Source: an uncultured Aquimarina sp. (GTDB taxonomy: Bacteria > Bacteroidota > Bacteroidia > Flavobacteriales > Flavobacteriaceae). Taken from it: DNA of 64,000 nucleotides. The stretch spans positions 124,001 through 188,000 of the forward strand of contig CANMMM010000005.1 of NCBI GenBank assembly GCA_947498935.1, in the 5' to 3' direction. Under the pieces are notes generated by a model. It did no database searches, was not told where the DNA came from, and was given only the letters and a program-made list of their open reading frames with translations. The position numbers and the translations under genes are program-made. Below are positions 35,761 through 44,833 of the stretch, piece by piece (position 1 is the first letter of the stretch; every line of letters starts with the position of its first letter).

Positions 35761-36360
35761 TTACTCTACAGTAACATTGAAAGTTACATCAATATCTTCG
35801 CCTCCTCCAGCATTGGTAATATCTCCTGCTGCTACTCCTTCTGCATCTTTATTAGGCTCATGTCTTAAGGCTACTCTAAGTGTTCCTGTTCCAGCTTCTG
35901 CAGTTGTTAAGCTAAACGCTAATCCTACTGGCTTTGCTGTTGCTGCATCACAAGCTTCTGTTGTATAATCACACTCTGTGTCTGTATATGCTGTAGTAAT
36001 TGCTACATCTTTAGCCACAAAAAAGAACTGGTGTTCTGCTGCTAATTCTTCGATTTCTTCTGTAACATTTTCTGGCTCTTCCTCTGATTTGTTTAAGATT
36101 TCAAAGCTTCCTGTGTATACAGTGTTCGCTTTAAAGCTTCCACTTGTCGTGATTACAGGAGCATCTGGTCCGTCTGCTCCATCAGGATCATTTACAGTTA
36201 ATAGTACTGCGTCAGCTCCTTCGGCAGTCAACGTAACGGTAATGTCTGTTATTAATTCTTCTTCAAGAACTTCTCCTGGTGTATCATCATCATCAGAACA
36301 AGAAGTTACAAGTCCTAATGAAATTGCTGCTAAAATTAAAAATTTACGTGTGTTCATCAT
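35761..36360 (-). CDS. Lipoprotein in putative metal-uptake cluster
   Basis: 199 residues. Signal peptide with lipobox LVTSC (Cys21) followed by SDDDD. The rest is beta-rich: an ITVTLTAEGADAVLLTVNDPDGADG strand pair, a Glu-rich segment (KSEEEPENVTEEIEELAAEHQFFFVA), an acidic Cys-containing loop (DTECDYTTEACDAA) and a final strand GGGEDIDVTFNVTVE. No characterised domain can be named with certainty; proteins like this in other flavobacteria are, as I recall, labelled type 1 periplasmic binding fold and found next to TonB receptors. Gap to the receptor gene is 16 nt, so they share a transcript. Role inferred: ligand capture for the receptor. Confidence 0.75.
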   Translation of the reverse strand: MMNTRKFLILAAISLGLVTSCSDDDDTPGEVLEEELITDITVTLTAEGADAVLLTVNDPDGADGPDAPVITTSGSFKANTVYTGSFEILNKSEEEPENVTEEIEELAAEHQFFFVAKDVAITTAYTDTECDYTTEACDAATAKPVGLAFSLTTAEAGTGTLRVALRHEPNKDAEGVAAGDITNAGGGEDIDVTFNVTVE

Positions 36361-36376
36361 TATTATGATATTTATA

Positions 36377-38758
36377 TTAATAATTAATCGATAATCTTAC
36401 GGTTATATTTCTACCGAGATCATCTGCGAAAAAGCGCAGACGGTTTAGGTAGTTTCTGTATGTGGTATTTAAAATATTATGAATATCTACTCCTATTTTT
36501 AAGGTACTCTTTGTTCCTGTATCTAGTGAATAGTCAGAGCTAAAATGCAATAAATGATAGGCATCTGGAGGGGTATTAATATCCAATGGAACTTCTTTCT
36601 GCTCTGCTGATGAGAATACCATGATATTATCTGGATATTCGTTTTGTCTAAAATTGTATTCGCTTTCTAGGGATAGGTTTAACTTTTCTTTGGTATAAGA
36701 AACCTTATTTCTCAAACTTGGAGGTGGTATATTGATCAATGGTGTATCGGTATCAATCTCCTTCCCTTTTACGATAGAAAAGCTATGATCTGTTCTCCAC
36801 TGATCGCTCCAATGAAAACTGGTATTCATATCTAATCCGATAAATCGACTATCAGCGGCTCTATAGTCCCAAACCGGAAAAGAACCTCGTATAGATAATC
36901 GAACGGAAGTAGGCTCTATTAAAATATAATCTTGTACAAAATTTACATAAGGTGCTACTTTCCACCTCCAAAATGTTCCATTTTTCTGTAATGAAAGTTG
37001 CATTTTATGAGACGTTTCTTGTCCGATCCTCAGATCCCCATTTTCTATTCTTGCTGCAGAATGGTGCAATCCATCACTAAACAATTCTGCTGGATTGGGT
37101 GCTCTTTTTGCTAAAGCATAATTAGCGGCTAACCTATAATTATTGAACTCATACTGTACTCTATGTGTCGTAGAGAAGTTATGGAATTCATATACTGGAT
37201 TTGTCAATAACTGAGAACCCTCTGCGTCTCGTACTTCAAACTCAGCAAAATCTATATTGTAGCCACGGTCTTCCCATGTGCTCTTTCGGTAGAACTTGAG
37301 CGCATCTATATAGTTAAAATCATATCGAACACCCCCATCATACGTTAAACCATCAGCGATGTCCACCGTAGCGATTAAAAAACCTGCTGCATCTATTTTT
37401 TCATAATCGGGTATCAACCTACGGACTCCATTCTCGCCAGATGCAAAATTTTCTTGGTACCTCCCCATAAACCCTACGTTTACTGTATAATTTGGTTTCG
37501 AATCGAACTTAAAGTCTGTTGATAGCGTATGGGTAGTTAATTCTAAATCAACACTCGGTTTCTTACTGAGTTCTTCACCTCTTCGTATATCAAATTCTTT
37601 TCTACTGTTTTTTTGAAAATCGTATTGAATGTTCAATTTGCCTAGCTTCTCGAATCTCTTGAAATAATTCACTCTTCCTAAATGGTGATTGACGTCTTGT
37701 CTTGGATTGTCTATGGCATAGGTAAAATCTCTAATAATTCGAGGCTCTCTGCTATTAATAGCTTCAATTAAATTATTAGTATTTCCTAAATGTGCTGCCG
37801 AAAGAATCCCGATCTCATTCTCGAAATAGGAGTAAAAAACATCCCATCCGTATTCGAACTTATTCTTTCCAAAGGATATGGAAGCTCCTTTTCCTTCAAT
37901 ACCTGTATTGGATAACACATAGTCAGGAGCTTCTACATCTCCAAACTTTTTGATCATACCTTGTACCTTAAAAAAAGAACCGCTTTTATAGCCTTTGCTC
38001 AATTCGGCAGTCGTAGCATTCCCTCTACCCAAAGTAGAAAAGGAGGTATGTAATTTTCCAAACAAAGTATCTTTAAGCGGTACTTTAGTTGGTTTCATGA
38101 GGATTACACCTCCTATAGCATCTCCTCCATATTGTAAGGCCGAGGCACCTTCGACTAAGGTTACTGAGCCTGCTGTATTAATATCGATATTAGGTGCGTG
38201 TTCTTCTCCCCATTCCATATCTTGCATACGAACTCCATTATTTACAATCGTAATACGACTCCCATATAACCCCTGAACCACAGGCTTCACTATCGTCGAA
38301 CCCGTATTAATAGAAGATACTCCTGTTATCTCTTTTAATGCATCTCCTAAAGAGGCTGCACTATATCTTTCTATATCGTTTTTATCTAAAGCCCCTTCGT
38401 AGGAGGATCGTAATTGTTCTTGAATACTGGCTATTTTTACTTCTCCTAGTTCACTTAAATGGTGCTCTAAATAAAAATCTTTATGGGTTATTTCTTGGAC
38501 ATTAATAGTTACCACCTGTGAATTACAGTTTTCATGGGCTATTGTAAACGCATACGCTATTTCACAAAGGTTTGGAATACTATATTTCCCCTCTGCATCA
38601 GTTTGTATGGTAATATTATTATAAGAAATCGTTGCTCCTTCTAGTGGCAATCCATCGTGAAAATCAATAACGCTCCCACTGAGTGTTTTCAAACAGTCTT
38701 GGGCGTATGAAACCTGAATTACTAGAAGTAGCCATATACAAAGCGTACCTCTTTTCAT
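36377..38758 (-). CDS. TonB-dependent receptor (putative metal or metal-complex uptake)
   Basis: 793 residues. Signal peptide MKRGTLCIWLLLVIQVSYAQ, a carboxypeptidase-regulatory-like domain (SGSVIDFHDGLPLEGATISYNN, about 25-105), a plug (AASLGDALKEITGVSSINTGSTIVKPVVQGLYGSRI, with EGASALQYGGDAIGGVI) and a barrel ending VRLSINY. The plug contains GVRMQDMEWGEEHAPNID, with His and acidic residues, similar to plugs of ZnuD-type and HmuR-like receptors that take up zinc or haem. That match and the His/Cys-rich neighbour suggest a metal substrate, but it is inference. The small protein gene is 121 nt upstream and the lipoprotein 16 nt downstream. Confidence 0.9.
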   Translation of the reverse strand: MKRGTLCIWLLLVIQVSYAQDCLKTLSGSVIDFHDGLPLEGATISYNNITIQTDAEGKYSIPNLCEIAYAFTIAHENCNSQVVTINVQEITHKDFYLEHHLSELGEVKIASIQEQLRSSYEGALDKNDIERYSAASLGDALKEITGVSSINTGSTIVKPVVQGLYGSRITIVNNGVRMQDMEWGEEHAPNIDINTAGSVTLVEGASALQYGGDAIGGVILMKPTKVPLKDTLFGKLHTSFSTLGRGNATTAELSKGYKSGSFFKVQGMIKKFGDVEAPDYVLSNTGIEGKGASISFGKNKFEYGWDVFYSYFENEIGILSAAHLGNTNNLIEAINSREPRIIRDFTYAIDNPRQDVNHHLGRVNYFKRFEKLGKLNIQYDFQKNSRKEFDIRRGEELSKKPSVDLELTTHTLSTDFKFDSKPNYTVNVGFMGRYQENFASGENGVRRLIPDYEKIDAAGFLIATVDIADGLTYDGGVRYDFNYIDALKFYRKSTWEDRGYNIDFAEFEVRDAEGSQLLTNPVYEFHNFSTTHRVQYEFNNYRLAANYALAKRAPNPAELFSDGLHHSAARIENGDLRIGQETSHKMQLSLQKNGTFWRWKVAPYVNFVQDYILIEPTSVRLSIRGSFPVWDYRAADSRFIGLDMNTSFHWSDQWRTDHSFSIVKGKEIDTDTPLINIPPPSLRNKVSYTKEKLNLSLESEYNFRQNEYPDNIMVFSSAEQKEVPLDINTPPDAYHLLHFSSDYSLDTGTKSTLKIGVDIHNILNTTYRNYLNRLRFFADDLGRNITVRLSINY

Positions 38759-38879
38759 TAGTTGATATAATATAAATTGAATACGTATAGTGAATATATA
38801 AATACACTACACACTACATGGTACTTAATTGAGTCGCTAATTACTATCTAAAAAGCTCACAATGAGTAAATAGAATACA

Positions 38880-39164
38880 TTAAGCTGCTGGTGGCGCTTT
38901 ATTTTGGAAAGAAAAATGAATTCGATTTTCTACGAATGCATTTGTATACGGAGTTGTGGCAGTCAGTATAATTTCAGAAACTGGTGTCGAAATCTGTAAT
39001 AAACATACGGTATCAAATCCGGTATCACCCTGAGCTATGGCCAATTGACATACTGCACAATCCTCGTGATCAGCATCATGGGCTGCCACATGTAAATCTA
39101 CCAGCTGCATTACTGCAAATACAGCTAGAAAGAATGAAGCAATTATGTGTCTTTTGGTACTCAT
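38880..39164 (-). CDS. Small exported His/Cys-rich protein, putative metal-related
   Basis: 94 residues. The N-terminal hydrophobic helix HIIASFFLAVFAVMQLVDLHV acts as signal or anchor. Right after it is a cluster HVAAHDADHEDCAVC with four His and a CxxC, a plausible metal-binding site. The C-terminal half is hydrophobic then ends KAPPAA. The layout recalls DUF2946-like small proteins that flank metal receptors. It precedes a TonB receptor and a lipoprotein on the same strand. Possible roles are periplasmic metal sensing or delivery. No characterised family assigned; start at 39164 gives a normal N-terminus. Confidence 0.72.
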   Translation of the reverse strand: MSTKRHIIASFFLAVFAVMQLVDLHVAAHDADHEDCAVCQLAIAQGDTGFDTVCLLQISTPVSEIILTATTPYTNAFVENRIHFSFQNKAPPAA

Positions 39165-39222
39165 TTGGGCAAATAAACAAAAAAAACCGAAGTTGTTTAC
39201 TATAGTATAACTGCAAAGTCTG

Positions 39223-40071
39223 TTAAATTATTGTAAATGCCACTGACTTTTGCACCACTGTAGCTAAATCATCAGGCAAAAATTCATATTCCCAAGGGTG
39301 CTTTGCTCCAAATACATGATCTGCCTGATCTACTAAGTATAATTCACTATCTGCATTCCATTGATGTAGTTGTTCCGCCTCTTGTACAGCTACTGTAGGA
39401 TCTGCCATTCCGTGTATGATTAGATGAGGAATTTGTAAACGCTGCGCTGCTGTAGCTATAGTCAGTCGCTCTTCATTGGCCTTAAATGATGTATAAAATT
39501 GATAATAATGAGGCATTTGCTGTTTGGTTCTTCCATTTTCTACATAAAAAACATTAGTTTCCTTCCATTGCTCTAAAGTGCTTCCTGTCGGAAATCTACT
39601 AGCATAATCAGAAACACCCGCCCAAGTAATTAGTTTGGTAATTCGACTGTCTTCCGCAGCTTTGATCGTAGCGATACCTCCACCTCTAGAATGTCCTATT
39701 ATAGTTAATCGAGTATCATCTATAGAAATCCCTTGGGTATGCTCTAATTCCATCACCCAATCCAGCACTGTCGCCACATCCTCCAACTCCTTGATATAAT
39801 TATTATTCCCAAAAGCTTCTAAATCTGGAAAATCGATAGGATCTGCCACCGTTCCTCCGTTATGCGAAAAATTAAACTTCACAAAACATATCCCTGCTGC
39901 TGCAAATTCAGCTGCCACCAAGTTCCAAGCGCCCCAATCTTTAAATCCCTTGTACCCATGACAAAAGATAACTACGGGTTGCTTTTCTGTAGTAGGTAGG
40001 TATGAAATATCCAATACGATCGGTTTTCCATGCGCTCCAGTAAGCACTATATCTTTTTGTTGTAACTGCAT
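39223..40071 (-). CDS. Alpha/beta hydrolase (dienelactone-hydrolase/prolyl-peptidase-like)
   Basis: 282 residues from the ATG at 40071, chosen because the longer frame to 40104 would run into the AddB-like gene. Seen: PVVIFCHGYKGFKDWGAW (oxyanion HG loop), the nucleophile elbow LTIIGHSRGGGIATIKAAE (Ser in GHSRGG), and near the C-terminus LIIHGMADPTVAVQEAEQL (catalytic Asp) and VDQADHVFGAKHPW (His). The triad is complete. No signal peptide, so cytosolic. Substrate unknown. It lies 4 nt after the AddB-like gene and may be co-expressed with it. Confidence 0.9.
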   Translation of the reverse strand: MQLQQKDIVLTGAHGKPIVLDISYLPTTEKQPVVIFCHGYKGFKDWGAWNLVAAEFAAAGICFVKFNFSHNGGTVADPIDFPDLEAFGNNNYIKELEDVATVLDWVMELEHTQGISIDDTRLTIIGHSRGGGIATIKAAEDSRITKLITWAGVSDYASRFPTGSTLEQWKETNVFYVENGRTKQQMPHYYQFYTSFKANEERLTIATAAQRLQIPHLIIHGMADPTVAVQEAEQLHQWNADSELYLVDQADHVFGAKHPWEYEFLPDDLATVVQKSVAFTII

Positions 40072-40075
40072 ATTC

Positions 40076-42808
40076 TTATACTTCTTTGGCTGTAAATGGT
40101 ACATCTAAAGTAGCTATTTCTACTATGAGTTTTTGGATTTCTTGTATATAAGTTTCCAAGACTTCTGTAGTCACTCCATAGTTCACCTTTCGCCCTTCTC
40201 GTATACCAAACTTTATAAAACCTTCTTTTAAATTTTTAAAAGATATAATACCTGCGTCGAATGTCGTAGGCAGATTTCCTGATTGTTGTTGCATATATGC
40301 ATATGCCAATACCTGCAACACTTTGCTATACGTATATTCTTCAGTTAACAAGCCCCATTCTTTAATAATCACTTCATTTTTAGTGACTTTTCCTGTTTTG
40401 TAATCTATAATACGGATACTGCCATCTAATTCATCAATGCGATCTACTTTTCCTTTGATATACACAGGGTAATTCAAGGATGGAACATTGACCTGAGCTT
40501 TTAGCGTATGCTCTACGCCTATAATTCGTAATGCTGCTCCAGAGGCTACTAATGCTTTTTCTGATTTCAAAAAATTATACACATAGCGCTTCGCTACCTC
40601 AAAAATGAGTAGATTCTTTCCATGCGTAATGTCTAATTGCGTATACTCATCATGAAACTGTTGTTTAATTTCTGAAGGAATACGTACCATCATTTTTTCT
40701 ATAGCTGCCTCAGACACCATTTTACCCTCTAATGGCTTATAGAAATTTTCTAATGTATTATGTATAACAGTACCTAGTGTATTTGCTGCAATGGTTTCTT
40801 CTACCTGCGCTGTTTCTCGAATCTTGAGCACGTATTGGTAATAAAAATCGAGTGGATTGCGAATATACGTCGCCAGTGCAGAAGGAGACATCCCATGCAT
40901 CGCTAATTCTTGTATGCGCTGTAAGACATCAGTATCTTTTGGGATTTCCATTACTGTAGTAGGAATACTAGGAATCGCTGTAGAGGCGATGTACTGCTGT
41001 ATCGTATGCGCTGGTCGACGATCGATTTCTAACTGATGTAAAAATCTACTTTTTTCTCCGCCACCTACTCCTTCATCCTCTGTATTATACAAAACATACA
41101 CCTTTTTGGCTCGCTGTATCAATCGATAAAAGTGATACGTATAGATCGCATCTTTTTCTCTATATGTGGGTAGTTTATAGGCACTTTTTAAATCATAAGG
41201 AATAAAAGAGTTGGCACTTTTACCAGCAGGCAAAATCCCTTCATTTACAGAAGTAATAATCACTGTTTCAAAATCCAAACAACGAGATTCTAACATCCCC
41301 ATAAGCTGTAAGCCTCTAAAAGGCTCCCCTCTAAAATCTAATGATTCAGATTTGATAACATCCTTATACAAACGATATAAGGTAGTAATGGTGGTCAAAT
41401 AATTATAGGTGGATTGTAACGTATGTAATCGATTAAACACCACATAGAATCGATATACATATTCTAATTCTAGCGGATGCTTCGTAGGATCTAAACATTT
41501 TTTCAGCGCAGTGATAATCGCACTACTTTGGGCAATGGCATGCGAAGCATCTCTCCATGTAACAAATAATAATGTGATAGCTTCTTTTTGAGACGTCGTC
41601 TCTGCGAATTCCTGAAGTTTCGCCGCTGTTAGGTACACCAAATTTTCTCTAGAGATACGCTGTGCTATTTGGTACGCAATCCCTCCTAATAACCAATAAG
41701 CCGGAGGACTGTTTAAGATCTGTAGCACTGTCACATAATACAATCCCCTACTATTAGGAGCTTTATGCAATTTAAACAGCTGTTCAAAAAAAGAGGTCAA
41801 CGGCACTTCTTGTAAAGGAAGCCCCATAGTGATATTCACTGTAGGTATCGTAGCAGGCAATGCATTGAGCATCGGTAGCAATAGCGATTCATCCGATAAT
41901 ACCAATGCTGTTTTTTCTAATGCGGTCGTAGGTATGGTACTCAGAATAGTACCTACCCACTTGGCTTGCCCAACATTTTTAGGCACCCCTACAAGATGTA
42001 TTTCTTTTTCGCTAGAAAAATGATTTTGTACCCATTTAAATGGTTGTTCCTTGTAATAATTCCATTGGGCTCTAAAATTTCTCAAAAACAAAGAAGCCTC
42101 GTGATACTCATGCTCTATAAAAAACTGATCTGCATCCCAGTATGCCTCTGCTTTGTCTGCTTCTAACAATGTCTGAAAAATCTGCTGCTCTGCATTGTTT
42201 AGCGCATTAAACCCTACTAATATATGCTGCTGCGTTGCTGCTGCTGTATAGCTTTCTATTTTCTCAGCTGCACAGCGATACAATAAGCCTTGATACCCTT
42301 TCTTTTTTTTCAGCAAAGACTCCTTGAAATGCGTATAGTATACGAGTAAGTTTTCCCAGAAATTGATGTAATTCTGTACCAGTACTGTTTTTTCTTTTTG
42401 CAAATACCAGTGATTGATATCCTGTATTTCTGACAGGTATGAAAAAAAACTATGATGATCAATACAATACCTATCAATCTCATTAAAATCCTGAATCAGT
42501 GTTTGTGCCCAATTACTAAAGGTTTCCAAGCTTTCTTTAGGCGCTTTTGTATCTACAGATAGATACGCTTCATAAAACTCAAAAAGCGTTTCTATAGCAT
42601 CAATACTTCGTAACCCCGACAATTGACTAATAAACTCTTCAATACTGAGTATAATGGGGGCTATGAACGTTTCTTCTTTATAAAAATGCATCAATGCCCT
42701 CTTTAAAAACAGCCCTGCCCTTTTACTAGGTACTATAAAGATCAACTCACTAATAGCGTGGTCAGAATCATTGAGGTCTTGTATAATATCGTTTAAAAAA
42801 CTATTCAT
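40076..42808 (-). CDS. AddB-like PD-(D/E)XK nuclease/inactivated helicase subunit
   Basis: 910 residues. The N-terminal part resembles AddB: ISELIFIVPSKRAGLFLKRAL (degenerate P-loop region), then helicase-like blocks including FETVIITSVNEGILPAGKS and RIIQRAKKVYVLYNTEDEG. The C-terminal RecB-type nuclease has LGTVIHNTLENFYKPL (His), a Glu/Asp site, and RIIDYKTGKVTKNE (the D-x-K motif). With the AddA-like gene 2 kb upstream it would form a double-strand-break resection complex feeding RecA. The four-Cys iron-sulphur ligands of Bacillus AddB are not seen. An OmpA gene lies between the two subunits, an order I have noted as common in flavobacteria. Confidence 0.9.
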   Translation of the reverse strand: MNSFLNDIIQDLNDSDHAISELIFIVPSKRAGLFLKRALMHFYKEETFIAPIILSIEEFISQLSGLRSIDAIETLFEFYEAYLSVDTKAPKESLETFSNWAQTLIQDFNEIDRYCIDHHSFFSYLSEIQDINHWYLQKEKTVLVQNYINFWENLLVYYTHFKESLLKKKKGYQGLLYRCAAEKIESYTAAATQQHILVGFNALNNAEQQIFQTLLEADKAEAYWDADQFFIEHEYHEASLFLRNFRAQWNYYKEQPFKWVQNHFSSEKEIHLVGVPKNVGQAKWVGTILSTIPTTALEKTALVLSDESLLLPMLNALPATIPTVNITMGLPLQEVPLTSFFEQLFKLHKAPNSRGLYYVTVLQILNSPPAYWLLGGIAYQIAQRISRENLVYLTAAKLQEFAETTSQKEAITLLFVTWRDASHAIAQSSAIITALKKCLDPTKHPLELEYVYRFYVVFNRLHTLQSTYNYLTTITTLYRLYKDVIKSESLDFRGEPFRGLQLMGMLESRCLDFETVIITSVNEGILPAGKSANSFIPYDLKSAYKLPTYREKDAIYTYHFYRLIQRAKKVYVLYNTEDEGVGGGEKSRFLHQLEIDRRPAHTIQQYIASTAIPSIPTTVMEIPKDTDVLQRIQELAMHGMSPSALATYIRNPLDFYYQYVLKIRETAQVEETIAANTLGTVIHNTLENFYKPLEGKMVSEAAIEKMMVRIPSEIKQQFHDEYTQLDITHGKNLLIFEVAKRYVYNFLKSEKALVASGAALRIIGVEHTLKAQVNVPSLNYPVYIKGKVDRIDELDGSIRIIDYKTGKVTKNEVIIKEWGLLTEEYTYSKVLQVLAYAYMQQQSGNLPTTFDAGIISFKNLKEGFIKFGIREGRKVNYGVTTEVLETYIQEIQKLIVEIATLDVPFTAKEV

Positions 42809-42949
42809 TAGAGGTAAATTGAGTGTCTGCTATGCTCGTTTATTAATATCATCAAACGGCCTTTTTTATTCGTAATACACATACAACAGACTAAGGAATG
42901 ATAAATAGTATTTTTAGAAAAAATAACGGTTCGATAGTCTGGTCTAGAA

Positions 42950-43075
42950 AAGCTTACATCACTTCTCTATCTGAACTCATCTTGGCTTTTTGAAATTCAT
43001 AGCAGCGCTACGGATAAAAAAAGTAACGAAATACAAGTGAATTTCAGCCATTTTAAAATCGAAATGAGTTTCTAT
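42950..43075. repeat. Palindromic element related to family B (copy B6, divergent)
   Basis: Outer arms ctcat...tttttgaaattca and tgaatttcagccattttaaa, then gaaatgag, are imperfect inverted repeats. The centre catagcagcgctacgga is identical to the reverse complement of the centre of copy B2 at 22907-22925. The arms differ from family B. Only one copy is seen in the window. Confidence 0.55.
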
Positions 43076-43083
43076 ATAAAACT

Positions 43084-43117
43084 AAAAACGTCCCGAATAA
43101 ACGGGACGTTTTTTTAT
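43084..43117 (-). terminator. Terminator of the OmpA/TSP3 gene
   Basis: Stem aaaaacgtcccg / cgggacgttttt with a 6-nt loop and T runs on both strands, 41 nt after the stop of the OmpA-family gene. Confidence 0.85.
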
Positions 43118-43158
43118 ATACTTACTAAGTTTTAGTATTCTATATTATAATAGATAGA

Positions 43159-44559
43159 TTACTTTACTAAGTTAATTTCTACACGTCTATTTTGTGCTCT
43201 ACCAGCTCTAGTCAAATTAGAAGCAATTGGATAAGCTTCTCCATGACCTATAGCAGATAATCTAAACTCATCTACTCCATGACCTATTAAATAATTTTTT
43301 ACAGCATTTGCTCTGGAGTCAGACAGTCTTTGGTTAGATTTTGCACTACCTGCACTATCTGTATGACCTTCAATCTTAAATTTAGCAGTTGGGTATTCCT
43401 TAAGGATGCTAATGATTTTTTCTAATTCTGCGTTAGACTGCTCTTTAATAGAAGACTTACCTGAGTCGAATAAGATCTTACCTGCATAGCTATTTAATGT
43501 CTTCTGTACTTCTTCAGTTACTTCAGGACATCCGTTGTTTGCTACAGTACCTACTACGTCTGGACAGCTATCATCTTTGTCTAATACTCCGTCACCATCT
43601 TTATCTTGGTAAGGACATCCGTTGTTAGCTACAGGACCTGCTTCGTTTACACATCCATCTTTAGCATCAGTGATACCATCACCATCTGCATCAGGACATC
43701 CGTTTAAGTTTGCTAAACCAGCAACTGTAGGACACTCATCTTTTGGATCAGGGATTCCGTCACCATCTGTATCAGGACATCCGTTGAACTCAGCTGTACC
43801 AGCAGTATCAGGACAGTCATCTTTAGCATCAGTGATACCGTCTCCGTCTGTATCAGGACATCCGTTGAATTCTGGTAATCCAGGTACTTCTGGACACTCA
43901 TCATCTTTGTCATATACTCCGTCTCCGTCTGTATCTTTTCCTCCGAATGCAAATGTTAACCCTGCATTGTGTTGGAAGTGTGTTGGAGGGTAGCTTCCTG
44001 TTTCGTAATCTTCAAATACGTGCTTGTATGTAGATCCGATGTTGAATGCTAAGTTCTCACTGATCCAGAAGTTAAATCCTAACGTTCCGTTTGCAGTACC
44101 AGCACCTAATTCGTCTACCCAAGTGTAACCACCACCTACTCCTAGGTAAGGATCTAACCACTTAGATTTTAATAAATTCTTGAAGCTATAACTGATCGTA
44201 CCATCAGCTGCATAATATGATAGATCATCAGCAGTTGCGTTGTCTCCATTTCCTAGCTCTCCTACTACATCAATTTTGTTTACTGTACCTGCTACTGTAA
44301 AAACAAATCCTTCTCCGATGTATCTTCCTACAGATAATCTAGATACAGATGGAAGGATATTCCAGTGATCACTAACGTTAAAATATTCGTCGAAGATATC
44401 ACCTTGTACCGGTAAATCTCCTCCAGTAGGAAATATATCAACAGCATTAACGCCAATCGATACTGCCCAAGGGTTATTTTCATCCTGTGCATTCGCAGTA
44501 CTAAACCCAAGTACTAATAACGAAGCCACCAAAAATCTGCTAAGATGTTTCATATTCAA
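43159..44559 (-). CDS. OmpA-family outer-membrane protein with thrombospondin type 3 repeats
   Basis: 466 residues (starting at either of two Met two codons apart). Signal peptide to about ANAQ at 25, an N-terminal beta barrel (about 28-210), then Ca2+-binding TSP3 repeats from about 212 to 345 (units like [19 protein letters not shown], five to six copies), and an OmpA C-terminal peptidoglycan-binding domain ([57 protein letters not shown]). It links outer membrane to cell wall and is likely abundant. A strong promoter match is at 44588-44618 and a terminator at 43084. It lies between the two Add-like genes. Confidence 0.96.
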   Translation of the reverse strand: MNMKHLSRFLVASLLVLGFSTANAQDENNPWAVSIGVNAVDIFPTGGDLPVQGDIFDEYFNVSDHWNILPSVSRLSVGRYIGEGFVFTVAGTVNKIDVVGELGNGDNATADDLSYYAADGTISYSFKNLLKSKWLDPYLGVGGGYTWVDELGAGTANGTLGFNFWISENLAFNIGSTYKHVFEDYETGSYPPTHFQHNAGLTFAFGGKDTDGDGVYDKDDECPEVPGLPEFNGCPDTDGDGITDAKDDCPDTAGTAEFNGCPDTDGDGIPDPKDECPTVAGLANLNGCPDADGDGITDAKDGCVNEAGPVANNGCPYQDKDGDGVLDKDDSCPDVVGTVANNGCPEVTEEVQKTLNSYAGKILFDSGKSSIKEQSNAELEKIISILKEYPTAKFKIEGHTDSAGSAKSNQRLSDSRANAVKNYLIGHGVDEFRLSAIGHGEAYPIASNLTRAGRAQNRRVEINLVK

Positions 44560-44587
44560 TAATTTAATTTTTAAGTGTTAATTAGAG

Positions 44588-44618
44588 CAAATGTAATATG
44601 TTAAATATTACTGTCAAA
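44588..44618 (-). promoter_or_regulatory. Promoter of the OmpA/TSP3 gene
   Basis: Minus-strand TTTG (44615-44618) then a spacer of 19 bp then TACATTTG (44588-44595) matches the flavobacterial consensus TTG/TAnnTTTG at optimal spacing, about 30 nt upstream of the start codon. The best promoter match in the window, fitting an abundant envelope protein. Confidence 0.75.
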
Positions 44619-44833
44619 GATAAATCTAATAAATTTTTCTTAATAGGCCAGTGTATATCAACGTTTCCAAGGGTTTTTGCTTTTTATTTTTAGTGCTTTT
44701 TGCCCCTCGAAATGTGAAAATACAAACCTAATTAACATCTAATTATTAGCTTCATCTTTAAAAACGAAGTACAATTATAAGGTAAAATTTTTTTTTATCA
44801 ACAAAATTCTGTGGGTAATTCTAAAAAATAAAA

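Noticed and set aside
43622-43993. Plus-strand ORF antisense to the TSP3 repeats of the OmpA gene
   Set aside because: Its repeated Ser/Pro/Gly pattern mirrors the Ca2+-binding repeats on the coding strand.
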